Assembly: GCA_022794255.1 (NCBI GenBank)
Contig: JAAWEL010000024.1
Span: 1 to 64,000, forward strand
Direction: 5' to 3'
Source: Lachnospiraceae bacterium
Lineage (GTDB): Bacteria > Bacillota > Clostridia > Lachnospirales > Lachnospiraceae
DNA length: 64,000 bases
In this document: positions 17,012 through 26,382 of the stretch, piece by piece
Numbering within the stretch: position 1 is the stretch's first letter
How the letters are laid out: each line of letters starts with the position of its first letter
Notes under the pieces: generated by a model
Databases searched by the model: none
The model's input: the letters and a program-made list of their open reading frames with translations, nothing else
What the model was told of the DNA's origin: nothing
Translations under genes and position numbers: made by a program

Positions 17012-18166
17012 CTACTTGCGGGAGTATCTCCTAAGCACCGGAAGCAGCTCCTTTAGAACCTGGATACAATAATCGATTTCGCTCTTTGTATTAAACATGC
17101 CGAAGCTGAACCGGATTGTGGATTCCTGAAGTCTTTGAGGAATCCCGATACCCTTTAGGGTACCGCTGACTCCCGGATGATGCGCTGAGCAGGCAGACCC
17201 GGAAGATACATAGATCCCCCGCTCCTCTAAAGCGTGAAGAAGCACCTCACTGCGCACCCCTTCAAAGCTGACACTTACAATTTGAGGCGCACTTTTGTCT
17301 CCTTTTTTGCTGTTGATTGTAACCCCTTCCAGCTCCTTTATACCGTCCATCATATAATCCTTTAATTCGAACAGATGCTCTACCTTTGCCTTGTGGTCTG
17401 TGTACATTTCCCGGGCCGCCACTCCAAGTCCTGCCACTCCCGGCACATTCTCTGTCCCGGAACGCAGGTTATTCTGCTGCCCACCTCCGTAGATCATGGG
17501 TTTAAGCTTTACCCCCTCCCGGATATACAAAAATCCCACTCCCTTTGGCCCATGTATCTTGTGACCACTGACAGACAAAAGATCAATCCCCTGCTTTTTC
17601 GGACAGATCACATATTTCCCATAAGCCTGGATGGCATCTACATGAAAAAGCGTATTCGGATTCTTTTCCTTGATCACGCGGGCGATCTCCTCCACCGGTT
17701 CCACTGCCCCTATCTCATTGTTCACATACATAACAGATACCAAAATTGTATCCTGCCGCACAGCCTCATAAAGCTCTTTAAGGGAAATATGCCCATCTCC
17801 ATCTACAGACAGAAAGCTTATCTCAAACCCCAATCCCTCCAAATACTCCATAGGATTATATACGGAAGGGTGTTCAATAGCAGTGCTTACAATGTGCCTG
17901 CCTGCTCTCTGGTTCGCTAAGGCCCCTCCGATCAAAGCCAGATTGTTGGACTCCGACCCCCCGGAGGTAAAAAGGATTTCTTTCTCCAAAGCCTTCAAAG
18001 TTTTTGCAATCTCTGCCCGGGCCCGGCGGATATACTGTTCTGCCTCCATACCTTTTTTATGTCTGGCAGAAGGGTTGGCATAATCCTCTGTCATTGTCTT
18101 TACAACAATCTCTTTTACACTGTCAAGAACCCGTGTAGTCGCCGAATTATCAAAATATGCTTCCAA
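17012..18166 (-). CDS. Cysteine desulfurase (NifS/IscS class)
   Basis: PLP-dependent enzyme that takes sulfur from cysteine as an enzyme-bound persulfide. The start MEAYFDNSATTRVLDSV is standard. The PLP lysine is in VSGHKIHGPKG, and the active cysteine is in SSGSACSAHHPGVSG. The start codon is TTG at 18166 with GGAGG six bases upstream. The neighbour thiI, 72 bases downstream, is the likely sulfur acceptor, as with Bacillus NifZ-ThiI. At 384 residues it has normal length. Confidence 0.95.
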   Translation of the reverse strand: MEAYFDNSATTRVLDSVKEIVVKTMTEDYANPSARHKKGMEAEQYIRRARAEIAKTLKALEKEILFTSGGSESNNLALIGGALANQRAGRHIVSTAIEHPSVYNPMEYLEGLGFEISFLSVDGDGHISLKELYEAVRQDTILVSVMYVNNEIGAVEPVEEIARVIKEKNPNTLFHVDAIQAYGKYVICPKKQGIDLLSVSGHKIHGPKGVGFLYIREGVKLKPMIYGGGQQNNLRSGTENVPGVAGLGVAAREMYTDHKAKVEHLFELKDYMMDGIKELEGVTINSKKGDKSAPQIVSVSFEGVRSEVLLHALEERGIYVSSGSACSAHHPGVSGTLKGIGIPQRLQESTIRFSFGMFNTKSEIDYCIQVLKELLPVLRRYSRK

Positions 18167-18178
18167 TTTTCTCCTCCT

Positions 18179-18916
18179 TCACGCTTCCAGGTGGAACATC
18201 AATATGGAAAGAACAGCCATACCTGCTGTCTCAGTCCGCAAAATTCTTCGGCCCAAAGTCACCGGGCAGAGCCCTGCCGCTTTTGCCTCCTCCACCTCTT
18301 CCACATCAAATCCCCCTTCAGGGCCAATCAGAATCCCCACCTTCATACCAGGAGCAAGGGATTTTAATATCTCCTTTGTCCTTTCCATACCCTCCGCCAG
18401 CTCATAGGGAATCAGGCCCAGATCCATCTCTCCAGCCATGGCACAGGCTTTGGAAAATTCCACCACATCTGTCACCTGGGGAAGAACTGAACGGCCGCAC
18501 TGCTTTGCGGCGCCTTCTGCAATTGTATTCCACCGCCGCACTCTGGCCTCAGCTTTCTTTTTATCCAGCTTCACCACAGACCGCCTGGTTGCCACAGGAA
18601 CGATCTGAAAAGCTCCTAGCTCCACAGCTTTCTGGATAATCCAGTCCATCTTGTCACTTTTGGGAAGGCCCTGAAAGAGATAAATCCGGGCAGACAGCTC
18701 ACTTTTCCTATCTTCCTCCTCCACAATGCGGGTGCAAATCTCATCCGTACCTACCTTCTCAATCCTGCATATATAATTTCTGGAAACCCCGTCCCGAACA
18801 GCGATAAGCTCCCCCTGCTTCATCCGCAGCACATTCCGGATATGATTCACATCCTGACCGGTGATATAACAGCATCCGTCCTTTACCTGGGCCGGTGTCA
18901 CAAAAAAATGATGCAC
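18179..18916 (-). CDS. rsmE: 16S rRNA m3U1498 methyltransferase RsmE
   Basis: SPOUT-fold methyltransferase for U1498 of 16S rRNA. It shows an N-terminal PUA-like region (HIRNVLRMKQGELIAVRDG) and the knotted SAM site (KVGILIGPEGGFDVEEVE, LGRRILRTETAGM). I chose the GTG at 18916 (AGGAAGG upstream, then HHFFVTPAQ) because it gives the family's normal N terminus; an upstream GTG at 18949 lacks a usable ribosome site. It follows prmA, so two ribosome-methylating enzymes are in tandem. Confidence 0.93.
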   Translation of the reverse strand: MHHFFVTPAQVKDGCCYITGQDVNHIRNVLRMKQGELIAVRDGVSRNYICRIEKVGTDEICTRIVEEEDRKSELSARIYLFQGLPKSDKMDWIIQKAVELGAFQIVPVATRRSVVKLDKKKAEARVRRWNTIAEGAAKQCGRSVLPQVTDVVEFSKACAMAGEMDLGLIPYELAEGMERTKEILKSLAPGMKVGILIGPEGGFDVEEVEEAKAAGLCPVTLGRRILRTETAGMAVLSILMFHLEA

Positions 18917-18954
18917 GCCTATCCTTCCTTTCCTGAAGGCTTTCTGCACGCCTT

Positions 18955-19911
18955 CTATTTTTTCCTGGCTGTTATGGACACCCAGTCGCCCTGATAAGTG
19001 GTCTCCAAAATATCCAGCTCCTCATTGGCCTCCATGGCTGCCCGGACTTCCTTTTCTTTGGTATTGATGATACCGGAAGTAATGAAAATCCCTCCCTGCT
19101 TTAAATGGCGGCTGATCACTCTTTGCAGCAGAATAATAACCGGCGCAAGGATATTGGCTACTGCGATATCGTAGCACTCCTCCCCTGCCTGCCTTTGTAT
19201 CTCTTCCTCTTCAATAATATTCCCCTGAACCACCAAAAACCGGTCCTTTGGGATCTGGTTCGCCTCCAGATTCTCTTCCACTGCACGAATGGCATTTTCA
19301 TCCAGATCCGTTCCAAATACCTGTCCGGCTCCCAGCTTTAAGGCAGCTATCCCCAAAATTCCGCTGCCGGTTCCCACATCCAGGACAGACGGACTCCCTG
19401 ATATGTATTTGCAAAGCTGGCGGATACACAGCTGAGTTGTCTCATGCATCCCTGTGCCAAAGGCTGTTCCCGGATCAATCTGAATTAACAGCTTGTCCTT
19501 ATGCTCATCCGGAACCTTCTCCCAAGTAGGTTTGATCAGAATATCATCCACTGTAAATGGCTTAAAATACTGCTTCCAGTTGTTGATCCAGTCCTTATCC
19601 TCCGTCTCAGACATAACAATGGTCCCATCTCCCACGTCCACAAACTGCCTCAAATCCGCCAGTCCGTCCTCCACCTGTCCTAAAACCTTCTGAATAGCAG
19701 TGGGATCCTCCAGATAAAAGCTGACTCTGGCCGTGCCGTCATCCGGGGGAAGCTCCGGTAATATATCAATAAACATTCCCTTGGTATCCGCCTCTGACAG
19801 AGGAATCGTATCCTCAATTTCAATCCCTTCAATCCCAATCTCATCCAGCATACTGCTGATTAGATCCACCGCTTCCGTGGTGGTATGCAGGGTAAATTTT
19901 GTCCACTTCAT
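18955..19911 (-). CDS. prmA: Ribosomal protein L11 methyltransferase PrmA
   Basis: SAM-dependent methyltransferase for lysines of ribosomal protein L11. It has an N-terminal L11-binding region (MKWTKFTLHTTTEAVDLISS), then IDPGTAFGTGMHETTQLCIR and SAM motif I VLDVGTGSGILGIAALKLGA. At 318 residues it is full length. The ATG at 19911 has AAGGAG seven bases upstream. It is the first gene of prmA-rsmE-nifS-thiI. Its leader carries a 7-base-pair hairpin (about 19939-19963). Confidence 0.95.
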   Translation of the reverse strand: MKWTKFTLHTTTEAVDLISSMLDEIGIEGIEIEDTIPLSEADTKGMFIDILPELPPDDGTARVSFYLEDPTAIQKVLGQVEDGLADLRQFVDVGDGTIVMSETEDKDWINNWKQYFKPFTVDDILIKPTWEKVPDEHKDKLLIQIDPGTAFGTGMHETTQLCIRQLCKYISGSPSVLDVGTGSGILGIAALKLGAGQVFGTDLDENAIRAVEENLEANQIPKDRFLVVQGNIIEEEEIQRQAGEECYDIAVANILAPVIILLQRVISRHLKQGGIFITSGIINTKEKEVRAAMEANEELDILETTYQGDWVSITARKK

Positions 19912-20007
19912 AAATGATCTCCTTAAAATTATGTATTTCCTGCCAGTGTCCTTTCCTGGCAGGCTTTTGTATGCCGGAAAATCAAACTTTCACAATAAAT
20001 CAGAGAT

Positions 20008-20036
20008 ATCATATCATAGAATTTGTGGGTTTACAA
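20008..20036 (-). promoter_or_regulatory. Sigma-A-type promoter for prmA-rsmE-nifS-thiI
   Basis: Minus-strand TTGTAA (20036-20031), 17-base spacer, TATGAT (20013-20008). A second overlapping TATGAT is present at 20018-20013. It abuts the 3' end of gpr. Confidence 0.65.
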
Positions 20037-20039
20037 CTG

Positions 20040-21038
20040 TTAAGGAAACACTGCCTGATGAACCCCTTCTGATATAGTAAAGCTTAAATGACCGATCATC
20101 TCATCAATATTAGGAGGTGTCACATAGAGACTTCCAAATTCCGGCTCCAAAAGCTCCCGAATCAGATCATACTGTTCATCTGGTGACATTTCCTGGACAA
20201 AATCTCCCATCCCCTTGGTGGACATACTGCTGTACAATGTCTCTATCATAGTATTTACCGTATCATGAACAATGGCAGCCGCTCCCACCACTGTGGGAAC
20301 TCCCACAGCCAGTACCGGGATTCCCAGGCTTTCTCTTGTCAAGCTGTGCCGGTGATTCCCCACACCAGAACCCGGGTGAATCCCCGTGTCAGTCAACTGG
20401 ATGGTGGTACACAGCCGGCGGATACTGCGGGCTGCCAGGGCATCAATAGCAATCAGAAGATCTGGTTTGGTCTCCCGGATAATCCCCTTCAATATCTCTG
20501 CCGTCTCCATACCAGTCTGAGCCATGACTCCGGGTACGATACCGCTTAATACCGGAAGCCCCCGTTTTCTGCAAAACCCTTCCCCATACTGCTGATCCAG
20601 ATGACGAGTCACCTGCAGATGACTGACCGCCTTCGGTCCCAGAGCATCTGGTGTCACAGACGGATTCCCCAAACCTACTACCAATATTTTTAAAGGTTCT
20701 TTTTTGGTTCCCCTTTCTACCATATTCCCAATCAGCCGCCGAATCTGTTTTGATAGCTCCTCCGATACCATCTCATGATAATCCTCATCCTTCTTTGCCA
20801 TCTGATCCGCCTCCAGGGTCAGATAGATTCCCTGAGGCTTTCCCATAGCCTTTGCTCCCTGCTTATCCAAGATCTTTACTTCCGTCAGTTTCACCTGACT
20901 TTTCTCTTCTTTCCACTCCCGCAGAGAAACCCCTGAGATCTCCCCTCCATCTCCCGGATAGCTTTCTCTCTCCTCCAAAGCCAGATCCGTCCTCACCTCA
21001 AAATCTGGTTTCTCCTTCTCAATCACATAATCCTTCAT
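20040..21038 (-). CDS. gpr: Germination protease GPR
   Basis: Aspartic-type protease that degrades small acid-soluble proteins when spores germinate; it is made as a zymogen in the forespore. The N-terminal propeptide leads to FEVRTDLALEE, the autoprocessing region of the family. The core shows LVVGLGNPSVTPDALGPKAV and LLIAIDALAARSIRRLCTTI. I chose the ATG at 21038; the frame continues to 21080 without a better site. At 332 residues it has family length. It shows that the organism forms endospores. I could not identify a convincing forespore-sigma promoter. Confidence 0.95.
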   Translation of the reverse strand: MKDYVIEKEKPDFEVRTDLALEERESYPGDGGEISGVSLREWKEEKSQVKLTEVKILDKQGAKAMGKPQGIYLTLEADQMAKKDEDYHEMVSEELSKQIRRLIGNMVERGTKKEPLKILVVGLGNPSVTPDALGPKAVSHLQVTRHLDQQYGEGFCRKRGLPVLSGIVPGVMAQTGMETAEILKGIIRETKPDLLIAIDALAARSIRRLCTTIQLTDTGIHPGSGVGNHRHSLTRESLGIPVLAVGVPTVVGAAAIVHDTVNTMIETLYSSMSTKGMGDFVQEMSPDEQYDLIRELLEPEFGSLYVTPPNIDEMIGHLSFTISEGVHQAVFP

Positions 21039-21114
21039 GATAATCCTTTCTCTCCTTCCTTCATCACACCATATGAACACTAACAGTTTTCTTCAAAATC
21101 TCCTAAAATATGTA

Positions 21115-21143
21115 TTGACAATTCTACCTGGATTCGCTAGAAT
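21115..21143 (+). promoter_or_regulatory. Strong sigma-A-type promoter for rpsT
   Basis: Consensus TTGACA (21115-21120), 17-base spacer, TAGAAT (21138-21143), with a leader of about 80 bases. Confidence 0.85.
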
Positions 21144-21231
21144 AAAACAGTATGTTTACATTAAACTGTCCGTGTCCAGACTTTGATGCAAACCAGCGAT
21201 TATAAATCTTTAAATATCGGAGGTGAACAGA

Positions 21232-21495
21232 TTGGCAAATATCAAATCTGCAAAAAAGAGAATCTTAGTAAACGAGACAAAGGCTGCAAGAAATAAAGCG
21301 ATTCGTTCCAAGGTTAAGACTGCCTGCAAGAAAGTGGATGCCGCCGTGGCTGCCGGCGACAAAGCTGCTGCTCAGTCCTGCCTGACCGCTGCGATTTCCG
21401 AAATTGACAGAGCCTGCACCAAGGGCGTATATCACAAGAATACTGCTTCCAGGAAAGTGTCCCGCCTGTCCAAAGCCGTAAATTCAATCGCTTAA
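21232..21495 (+). CDS. rpsT: 30S ribosomal protein S20
   Basis: S20 binds 16S rRNA early in assembly. The sequence starts ANIKSAKKRILVNETKAARN and ends ASRKVSRLSKAVNSIA. I chose the TTG at 21232 because it gives the normal N terminus and lies eight bases after GGAGG; the GTG at 21223 overlaps the ribosome site. A TTG start is a common way to limit S20 synthesis. The gene is monocistronic with a strong promoter and terminator. Confidence 0.96.
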   Translation: MANIKSAKKRILVNETKAARNKAIRSKVKTACKKVDAAVAAGDKAAAQSCLTAAISEIDRACTKGVYHKNTASRKVSRLSKAVNSIA

Positions 21496-21510
21496 TTTAA
21501 ATTATAGACA

Positions 21511-21556
21511 AAAAAAGCTTCTCTCCGGAAGGTGTGCCGGAAAGAAGCTTTTTTCT
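21511..21556 (+). terminator. Terminator of rpsT
   Basis: AGCTTCTCTCCGG / CCGGAAAGAAGCT stem with one mismatch and a short loop, flanked by A6 and T6, 15 bases after the S20 stop. Its A-rich upstream side makes it likely to work in both directions. Confidence 0.9.
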
Positions 21557-21670
21557 TTTATTTCCATACAAATTTCACCTTGTTTTGCTTATGAATCGCA
21601 TAGATTATCCACTTATGGGTAATATGCACTACTAGATAATGCTGGTTTAATAAGAGCAGAGGTGAATCAA

Positions 21671-21949
21671 ATGATAATATACGACCGACTCTGGGAGACT
21701 ATGAAAACCAAAGGCATCAGTCAGTACCGCCTGATCAAATATTATGGCTTCAGCGCGGGACAAATCGGCCGCCTGAAGAAAAATTCCTATGTATCCACCC
21801 ATACACTTGACGTTTTGTGTACGATTTTAAATTGTCCCATTGAAGATATCATAGAATTCCGGCTGGACACCACCATAACTCCAAAACTTGGAATCAATCC
21901 GTCCGTTGCCACCACACCACCGGATAAGCCCATTGACAAAACGGAATAG
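21671..21949 (+). CDS. Small helix-turn-helix (XRE/Cro-type) regulator
   Basis: A 92-residue protein with one HTH domain: LWETMKTKGISQYRLIKYY, then FSAGQIGRLKKNSYVSTHTL and LDVLCTILNCPIEDIIEF, the usual Cro/CI family pattern. The C-terminal 25 residues are proline- and threonine-rich. Start at the ATG 21671 after AGAGGTG. Just upstream is an imperfect inverted repeat TTATCC-N6-GGGTAA (about 21604-21621), a possible autoregulatory operator. It converges with holA, 26 bases away. Target genes are unknown. Confidence 0.85.
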   Translation: MIIYDRLWETMKTKGISQYRLIKYYGFSAGQIGRLKKNSYVSTHTLDVLCTILNCPIEDIIEFRLDTTITPKLGINPSVATTPPDKPIDKTE

Positions 21950-21975
21950 CAATGGGTCCATTAAGGAGGTCTGAA

Positions 21976-22947
21976 TCAGTAATTTTTCGTGAGCAAAAGC
22001 TCCACTGCCAGGCGGTCCGAAAGCTGTCCTGTTTTTACCGCTTCCTCCACTTCTACGCAGAGATTCACGTAGGAAAGGATCTGTTCCCTGGAAAACTGCC
22101 TGGCCTGAGGCATTGCCTTTCCCACCACAAAAGGCTGCATCTTCAGCTTTGAGGCAATGCTTCCCCGATCCATCCCCTTTTCCATCAGCTCCTTCACCTG
22201 AAGAAGCTGGTTAAACTGGCGTGCAATGAGAAACAAAATCCGCATTGGCGGTTCCTTTAAGGTCATTAGATCCTCATAGAGATCCATGGCCTTTTTTATC
22301 TGCCGGTTTACAATAGCTGCCACCATCTCAAATATCCGATTGCTAACCCGAACAGCACAGACAGATTCCACATCCTCATCCGTGATCACCTCTCTTCCCA
22401 GCGTGTAGGAAATCAGTTTTTCCAACTCCATCCGGATATTTTCCATGTCATCCCCGGTCATGCTCAGAAACAGTTCCATGGTATGGCCCGTGATTTTTTT
22501 CCCTTCCTTTGCCAGGATGGTGCCTGCCCACTTGCCCAGCTGAGCCACATTCTGTCTTGCCATCTCAGACACATAGCCCATGCTTTTTACCTTTTTATAC
22601 AGCTTCCCCCGCTTGTCCACCTCCCTCTCCACAAACAACAAACAGGTACTCTCTGGCATAGAAGGCAAATATTGCACCAATGCCTCCTGGGCACTTTTAA
22701 AAAAACCACTGTCCTCCACCAGAATCAACCTCCGCTCTGCAAAAAACGGCATGGTATCTGCCAAGCGAATCAGCTCATTTACATCCAGCCCTTTCCCCTC
22801 AAATCGAGAAAAATTCATGGTATCATCTCCCACAATCTTTTCCCTCATCCGGTTTTTATAACTGTTTTTTAAAAACTCCTCCTCCCCGAAAAGAAGATAT
22901 ACCCGCCTAAAAGCACCTTCCTTTATATCCTGATTTAAAGTCTGCAT
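21976..22947 (-). CDS. holA: DNA polymerase III delta subunit
   Basis: Clamp-loader subunit that opens the sliding clamp. The AAA+-like fold lacks a full Walker motif, as expected. It begins MQTLNQDIKEGAFRRVYLLF and contains GEEEFLKNSYKNRMREKIVG, LGKWAGTILAKEGKKITG and IARQFNQLLQVKELMEKG, the C-terminal collar region. At 323 residues it is normal length. No neighbour forms an obvious functional group with it. Confidence 0.93.
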   Translation of the reverse strand: MQTLNQDIKEGAFRRVYLLFGEEEFLKNSYKNRMREKIVGDDTMNFSRFEGKGLDVNELIRLADTMPFFAERRLILVEDSGFFKSAQEALVQYLPSMPESTCLLFVEREVDKRGKLYKKVKSMGYVSEMARQNVAQLGKWAGTILAKEGKKITGHTMELFLSMTGDDMENIRMELEKLISYTLGREVITDEDVESVCAVRVSNRIFEMVAAIVNRQIKKAMDLYEDLMTLKEPPMRILFLIARQFNQLLQVKELMEKGMDRGSIASKLKMQPFVVGKAMPQARQFSREQILSYVNLCVEVEEAVKTGQLSDRLAVELLLTKNY

Positions 22948-23046
22948 TCGTTTCCTGCCTGTCCCTCCTTAAACTACAATACATGTTCTGTCTGTGGCAA
23001 GCTATCAGCCACAGACTTCTAGCCCTTGGCAAAGCCTTTCAGAACA

Positions 23047-23072
23047 GAAAATGCGCCCCTTCCGGAACGCAT
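23047..23072 (-). terminator. Probable terminator after the Bax-inhibitor-1 gene
   Basis: Minus-strand stem ATGCGTTCC / GGGGCGCAT (two G-T pairs) with loop GGAA, followed by TTTC. It lies 22 bases after the stop. The T run is short. Confidence 0.5.
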
Positions 23073-23093
23073 CCTCTTCTTTTCCGACAGTCC

Positions 23094-23807
23094 TTACTTC
23101 CTTCTGCCAAGAACTCTGAGCAGATAAATAAACAGGTTGATAAAATCCAGATACAGCTGCAATGCTGAAAAAATAGATGCCTTCTTTGCCATCTCGGGAT
23201 CATGGGAATAAGCCTGATGATAGGCCTTGATTTTCTGGGTGTCATATGCGGTAAACACCAGAAAAATAAAGATCCCCACCGTACATGCTATGATCTCGAA
23301 CTGTTCCAGATTAATAAACATGGCAGCCAGCCAGAACACGAGGAGAAATACCAATCCGCCTACCAAAAAATTGCGGAGGTTACTTAAATCTGCTCTGGTA
23401 AAATATCCGATTGCCGCCATGATTCCAAAAAACACAGCTGTGGCTCCAAATATAAACACCAGACTGGGAAATGCATAAATCAGAAAATATGCGGAAAACA
23501 CCACTCCATTAAGCACTGCATAAGTCAGAAATAATGCCCTGGCTGTCGTCACAGACACTTTATTGATCTGAGATGACATATACAAAACCACCCCTACCTC
23601 TGCAATCCCCAGCACAAGCACGGCATAGGGAATGGCAAACACATACCAAATCAAATCACTCAGATACGTGGCCATAGCAACAAAGAATGTTACCGACAGT
23701 CCTGCACACATCCACCCAAAGGTCTTTGCAGTATACCGGTTTAGCGGTTCATATTCCTTGACCGCACCATATACACCATAATTCTGCTCCAAATTCTGAT
23801 AATCCAT
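23094..23807 (-). CDS. Bax inhibitor-1 family membrane protein (YetJ-like)
   Basis: A 237-residue BI-1/TMBIM family protein with seven hydrophobic segments, starting after NRYTAKTFGWMCAGLSVTFF. Bacterial YetJ is a pH-sensitive calcium leak channel. The C-terminal aspartates typical of the family's sensor are present around FTAYDTQKIKAYHQ and LYLDFINLFIYLLRVL. The ATG at 23807 has AAAGGAG five bases upstream; the 23849 start would add 14 poorly placed residues. Confidence 0.9.
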   Translation of the reverse strand: MDYQNLEQNYGVYGAVKEYEPLNRYTAKTFGWMCAGLSVTFFVAMATYLSDLIWYVFAIPYAVLVLGIAEVGVVLYMSSQINKVSVTTARALFLTYAVLNGVVFSAYFLIYAFPSLVFIFGATAVFFGIMAAIGYFTRADLSNLRNFLVGGLVFLLVFWLAAMFINLEQFEIIACTVGIFIFLVFTAYDTQKIKAYHQAYSHDPEMAKKASIFSALQLYLDFINLFIYLLRVLGRRK

Positions 23808-23864
23808 AAGTACTCCTTTCCGGTTATCCGCACAATCGCGGAGTCCCATTGCATCTATTCTCTG

Positions 23865-23892
23865 ATTTTATCACATTTTTTCCTGTTTGAAA
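23865..23892 (-). promoter_or_regulatory. Promoter for the Bax-inhibitor-1 gene
   Basis: Minus-strand TTTCAA (23892-23887), 16-base spacer, TGA-TAAAAT (extended -10; TAAAAT at 23870-23865). Confidence 0.6.
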
Positions 23893-23943
23893 ATGGAAAT
23901 TATAGATTTTTTGTAACCGATTTTTATAGTGATTTTTATACTC

Positions 23944-26364
23944 TCAGGGAACAAGAGGACTCTCGCTAAGGATCATCGTTCTTAATGACATCTTACGGCC
24001 GTCTGTTTTTAAGATAACAGCTCCTTTTTGTGCAGTCTTAAAAATCTTCACATTGTTTTCCTCTAAAATTCTCAGTACTTCCCGGCCCGGGTGCCCATAT
24101 CGGTTTTTCTCTCCATAGGAAATCACAGCCCATACCGGCTGTATCGACTCAATCCAGAGCCGGGTCGTAGAATGGGAAGAACCATGGTGTGCCACCTTTA
24201 AAACCTGGATTTCTTTCAGTTCCTGTGCAGATGTATTTTCCCTCTCTAAAGCCAAAAGCCTTTTTTCCCCCTCCCCGCTCATATCTCCAGTTAAAAGCAT
24301 GTGAAAATCTCCATAATTTACCTGCAAAACCAGAGAATGTTCATTGCGATCCGCTGCTGTTCTTATGCCATAATCTTCTTTATCCTTTTCTCCTTTTGGG
24401 GGATAATGGCAATATATATCCATCCCTCCAAGTTTTATCCGATCCCCCCGTTCCATCCAAAGTACAGCCCCGCCCCGGGCCTTAACAAGTTCCTCCAGAC
24501 GGTCATAGATTTTATCCCCTTTTCCTGCCGCGGGAAGCACCAGGCTTTTTATACCAATCCGGCTTTCCTCCATAAGATACACAAGCCCGCTGATGTGGTC
24601 CTGATCCCCATGGCTGACAATGGCATAATCAACCGCTGAAATCCCTCTGCTTTTTAAAAAGGGCTCCAGGCAATTCTCACCTAATTTTTTTTGATCTGTA
24701 CTCCCTCCATCTACCAGAATAGTTTTTGTCTGTGTATGAATACAAAGCCCATCTCCCTGCCCTACATCCAGAAAAGTGATCTCCATCCCCCAAACCGGAA
24801 CAGGGAGCAAAACCAAAGGGGACGCAATCAAAAGTATGGCACCTCTGCGCCGTACTCCTCTTTTCCACAGCCATATAGCAGCGCCAAAAAACCCGATATA
24901 AATCCAAATCTGCCACAAAGCAGGGCGGCCCAAAATAAGACTGCTCAGCGGCAGAGCGCTCCACACGCTGCAAAGATACTCATAAAGCTTCAGGATCAGA
25001 TGACCACTTCCTGCTGCCAGTCTCCCCCATGGCAAATAAATGCTTCCAAGGAAAATTCCTGCCACACCAAAAGCAATCACCCCACCCATCAAAGGGACAA
25101 CAAGAAGATTCAAAAATATACCATACAGAGGGATCTGAAAGAAGTGGTAGAGAATAACCGGAAGAGTCACGAGCTGCATAATTACACCTGACTTTAGAAC
25201 CTTTAATCCCCCTTTTTTTGCTGTATCCACCGAAATTCCAATCCCAGCCACTGCTCCAAAGGACAGCTGCACTCCTCCCTGAAGCATAAGATACGGATTT
25301 TTCCATAAAAGAAGAATCGCCGCCACCCCCATGGCGGAAAAAAGGTCATAGGTTCTTCCCAAATAAGTCGCCAGAAAACCGCTGAGAACCATAACACAGG
25401 CACGTATCACAGAAGGGGACGCACCTGTCATGATAGCATATCCGATTAATATCAATCCCCCTGCGATTCCGGCTTTCCCATAGCCTGCACCTGCTTTTCG
25501 TAAACCTCCATATACTGCTGAGCTGATAATTGACAGATGAAGACCGCTGATAGCAAGCAGATGAGCAATGCCGTTCTCCTGGTACAGCCTGCGGATTCCT
25601 GCTTCCAGCTGGGATTTATCTCCCAGAAGCACAGCGCGGTAAATACCGCAGTCCTGCGGAGCCGATATCTTATCTAACAACTGTCCTGCATATTCGGACC
25701 ACTGATACAGAATTTCCCTTCCCCATCCATATCCGGCCTTCACCTCCTGCCAGGAATCTGCAAACATACGGTAATTTAGTCCCAGAGAACGGTAATACAG
25801 CTGATAATCAAATTCCCCCGGATTCCTGGCCTGTCCGTAACAGCTCAACGCTCCGGTTGCCTGGATTCGGGCCCCGATCTGGGGCCGCGGGCTTTTTTTA
25901 TGATTTTCTTTCACATATACCTGTACCTGATTAAGCTTATCTGATATTTCCCTTTCCTCCGGAAAAGAAACCTGCCTCCTGACAGTACAATCCTTCAGGC
26001 CAAAAACCTGGTACTCCCCACTTTTTTTCACGGAATCTAAGGTTCCCCAGAGAGTTCCCCTTACCCCGTCTAGCATCAGTCCCTGCTCTCTTTTGCTCCA
26101 CTCTACAGCCTGCCTTCCCCGGCAAAATCCCGCGCAAAGAAAAACCAGCCCCCAGAGAATCCATTTTTTCAAGGTTTTGTTTTTCCTGCTGCCTAGACAA
26201 CTTTTCTCTTCTTTCATCCAGAAAGCGCCTGTCAGCTCTTCCCCCAAAAGGCACAATAACAGCGCCAGCCCAAAAGCCAGCGTAACAATCACTGTCATCC
26301 AAACCGCTAAAGCTCCAAACAGACCAAGCGCCTCTCCAAGTACGAATCCTGCTGTTAAAATCAA
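23944..26364 (-). CDS. comEC: DNA uptake channel ComEC/Rec2
   Basis: Inner-membrane channel for single-stranded DNA in natural transformation. In order it has N-terminal membrane segments, an OB-like exported domain (about residues 85-180), the competence membrane domain with IAHLLAISGLHLSIISSAV, and a C-terminal metallo-beta-lactamase domain (LDVGQGDGLCI, VSHGDQDHISG). Full length at 806 residues. The listed start is a TTG at 26364, but no ribosome site serves it. A GGAGG inside the gerM-like stop region is correctly spaced for an ATA codon at 26379, giving IKRPLLILTAGF. Both possibilities are open. Whether the cell is transformable cannot be told from this gene. Confidence 0.93.
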   Translation of the reverse strand: MILTAGFVLGEALGLFGALAVWMTVIVTLAFGLALLLCLLGEELTGAFWMKEEKSCLGSRKNKTLKKWILWGLVFLCAGFCRGRQAVEWSKREQGLMLDGVRGTLWGTLDSVKKSGEYQVFGLKDCTVRRQVSFPEEREISDKLNQVQVYVKENHKKSPRPQIGARIQATGALSCYGQARNPGEFDYQLYYRSLGLNYRMFADSWQEVKAGYGWGREILYQWSEYAGQLLDKISAPQDCGIYRAVLLGDKSQLEAGIRRLYQENGIAHLLAISGLHLSIISSAVYGGLRKAGAGYGKAGIAGGLILIGYAIMTGASPSVIRACVMVLSGFLATYLGRTYDLFSAMGVAAILLLWKNPYLMLQGGVQLSFGAVAGIGISVDTAKKGGLKVLKSGVIMQLVTLPVILYHFFQIPLYGIFLNLLVVPLMGGVIAFGVAGIFLGSIYLPWGRLAAGSGHLILKLYEYLCSVWSALPLSSLILGRPALWQIWIYIGFFGAAIWLWKRGVRRRGAILLIASPLVLLPVPVWGMEITFLDVGQGDGLCIHTQTKTILVDGGSTDQKKLGENCLEPFLKSRGISAVDYAIVSHGDQDHISGLVYLMEESRIGIKSLVLPAAGKGDKIYDRLEELVKARGGAVLWMERGDRIKLGGMDIYCHYPPKGEKDKEDYGIRTAADRNEHSLVLQVNYGDFHMLLTGDMSGEGEKRLLALERENTSAQELKEIQVLKVAHHGSSHSTTRLWIESIQPVWAVISYGEKNRYGHPGREVLRILEENNVKIFKTAQKGAVILKTDGRKMSLRTMILSESPLVP

Positions 26365-26382
26365 AAGCGGCCGTTTTATCTT

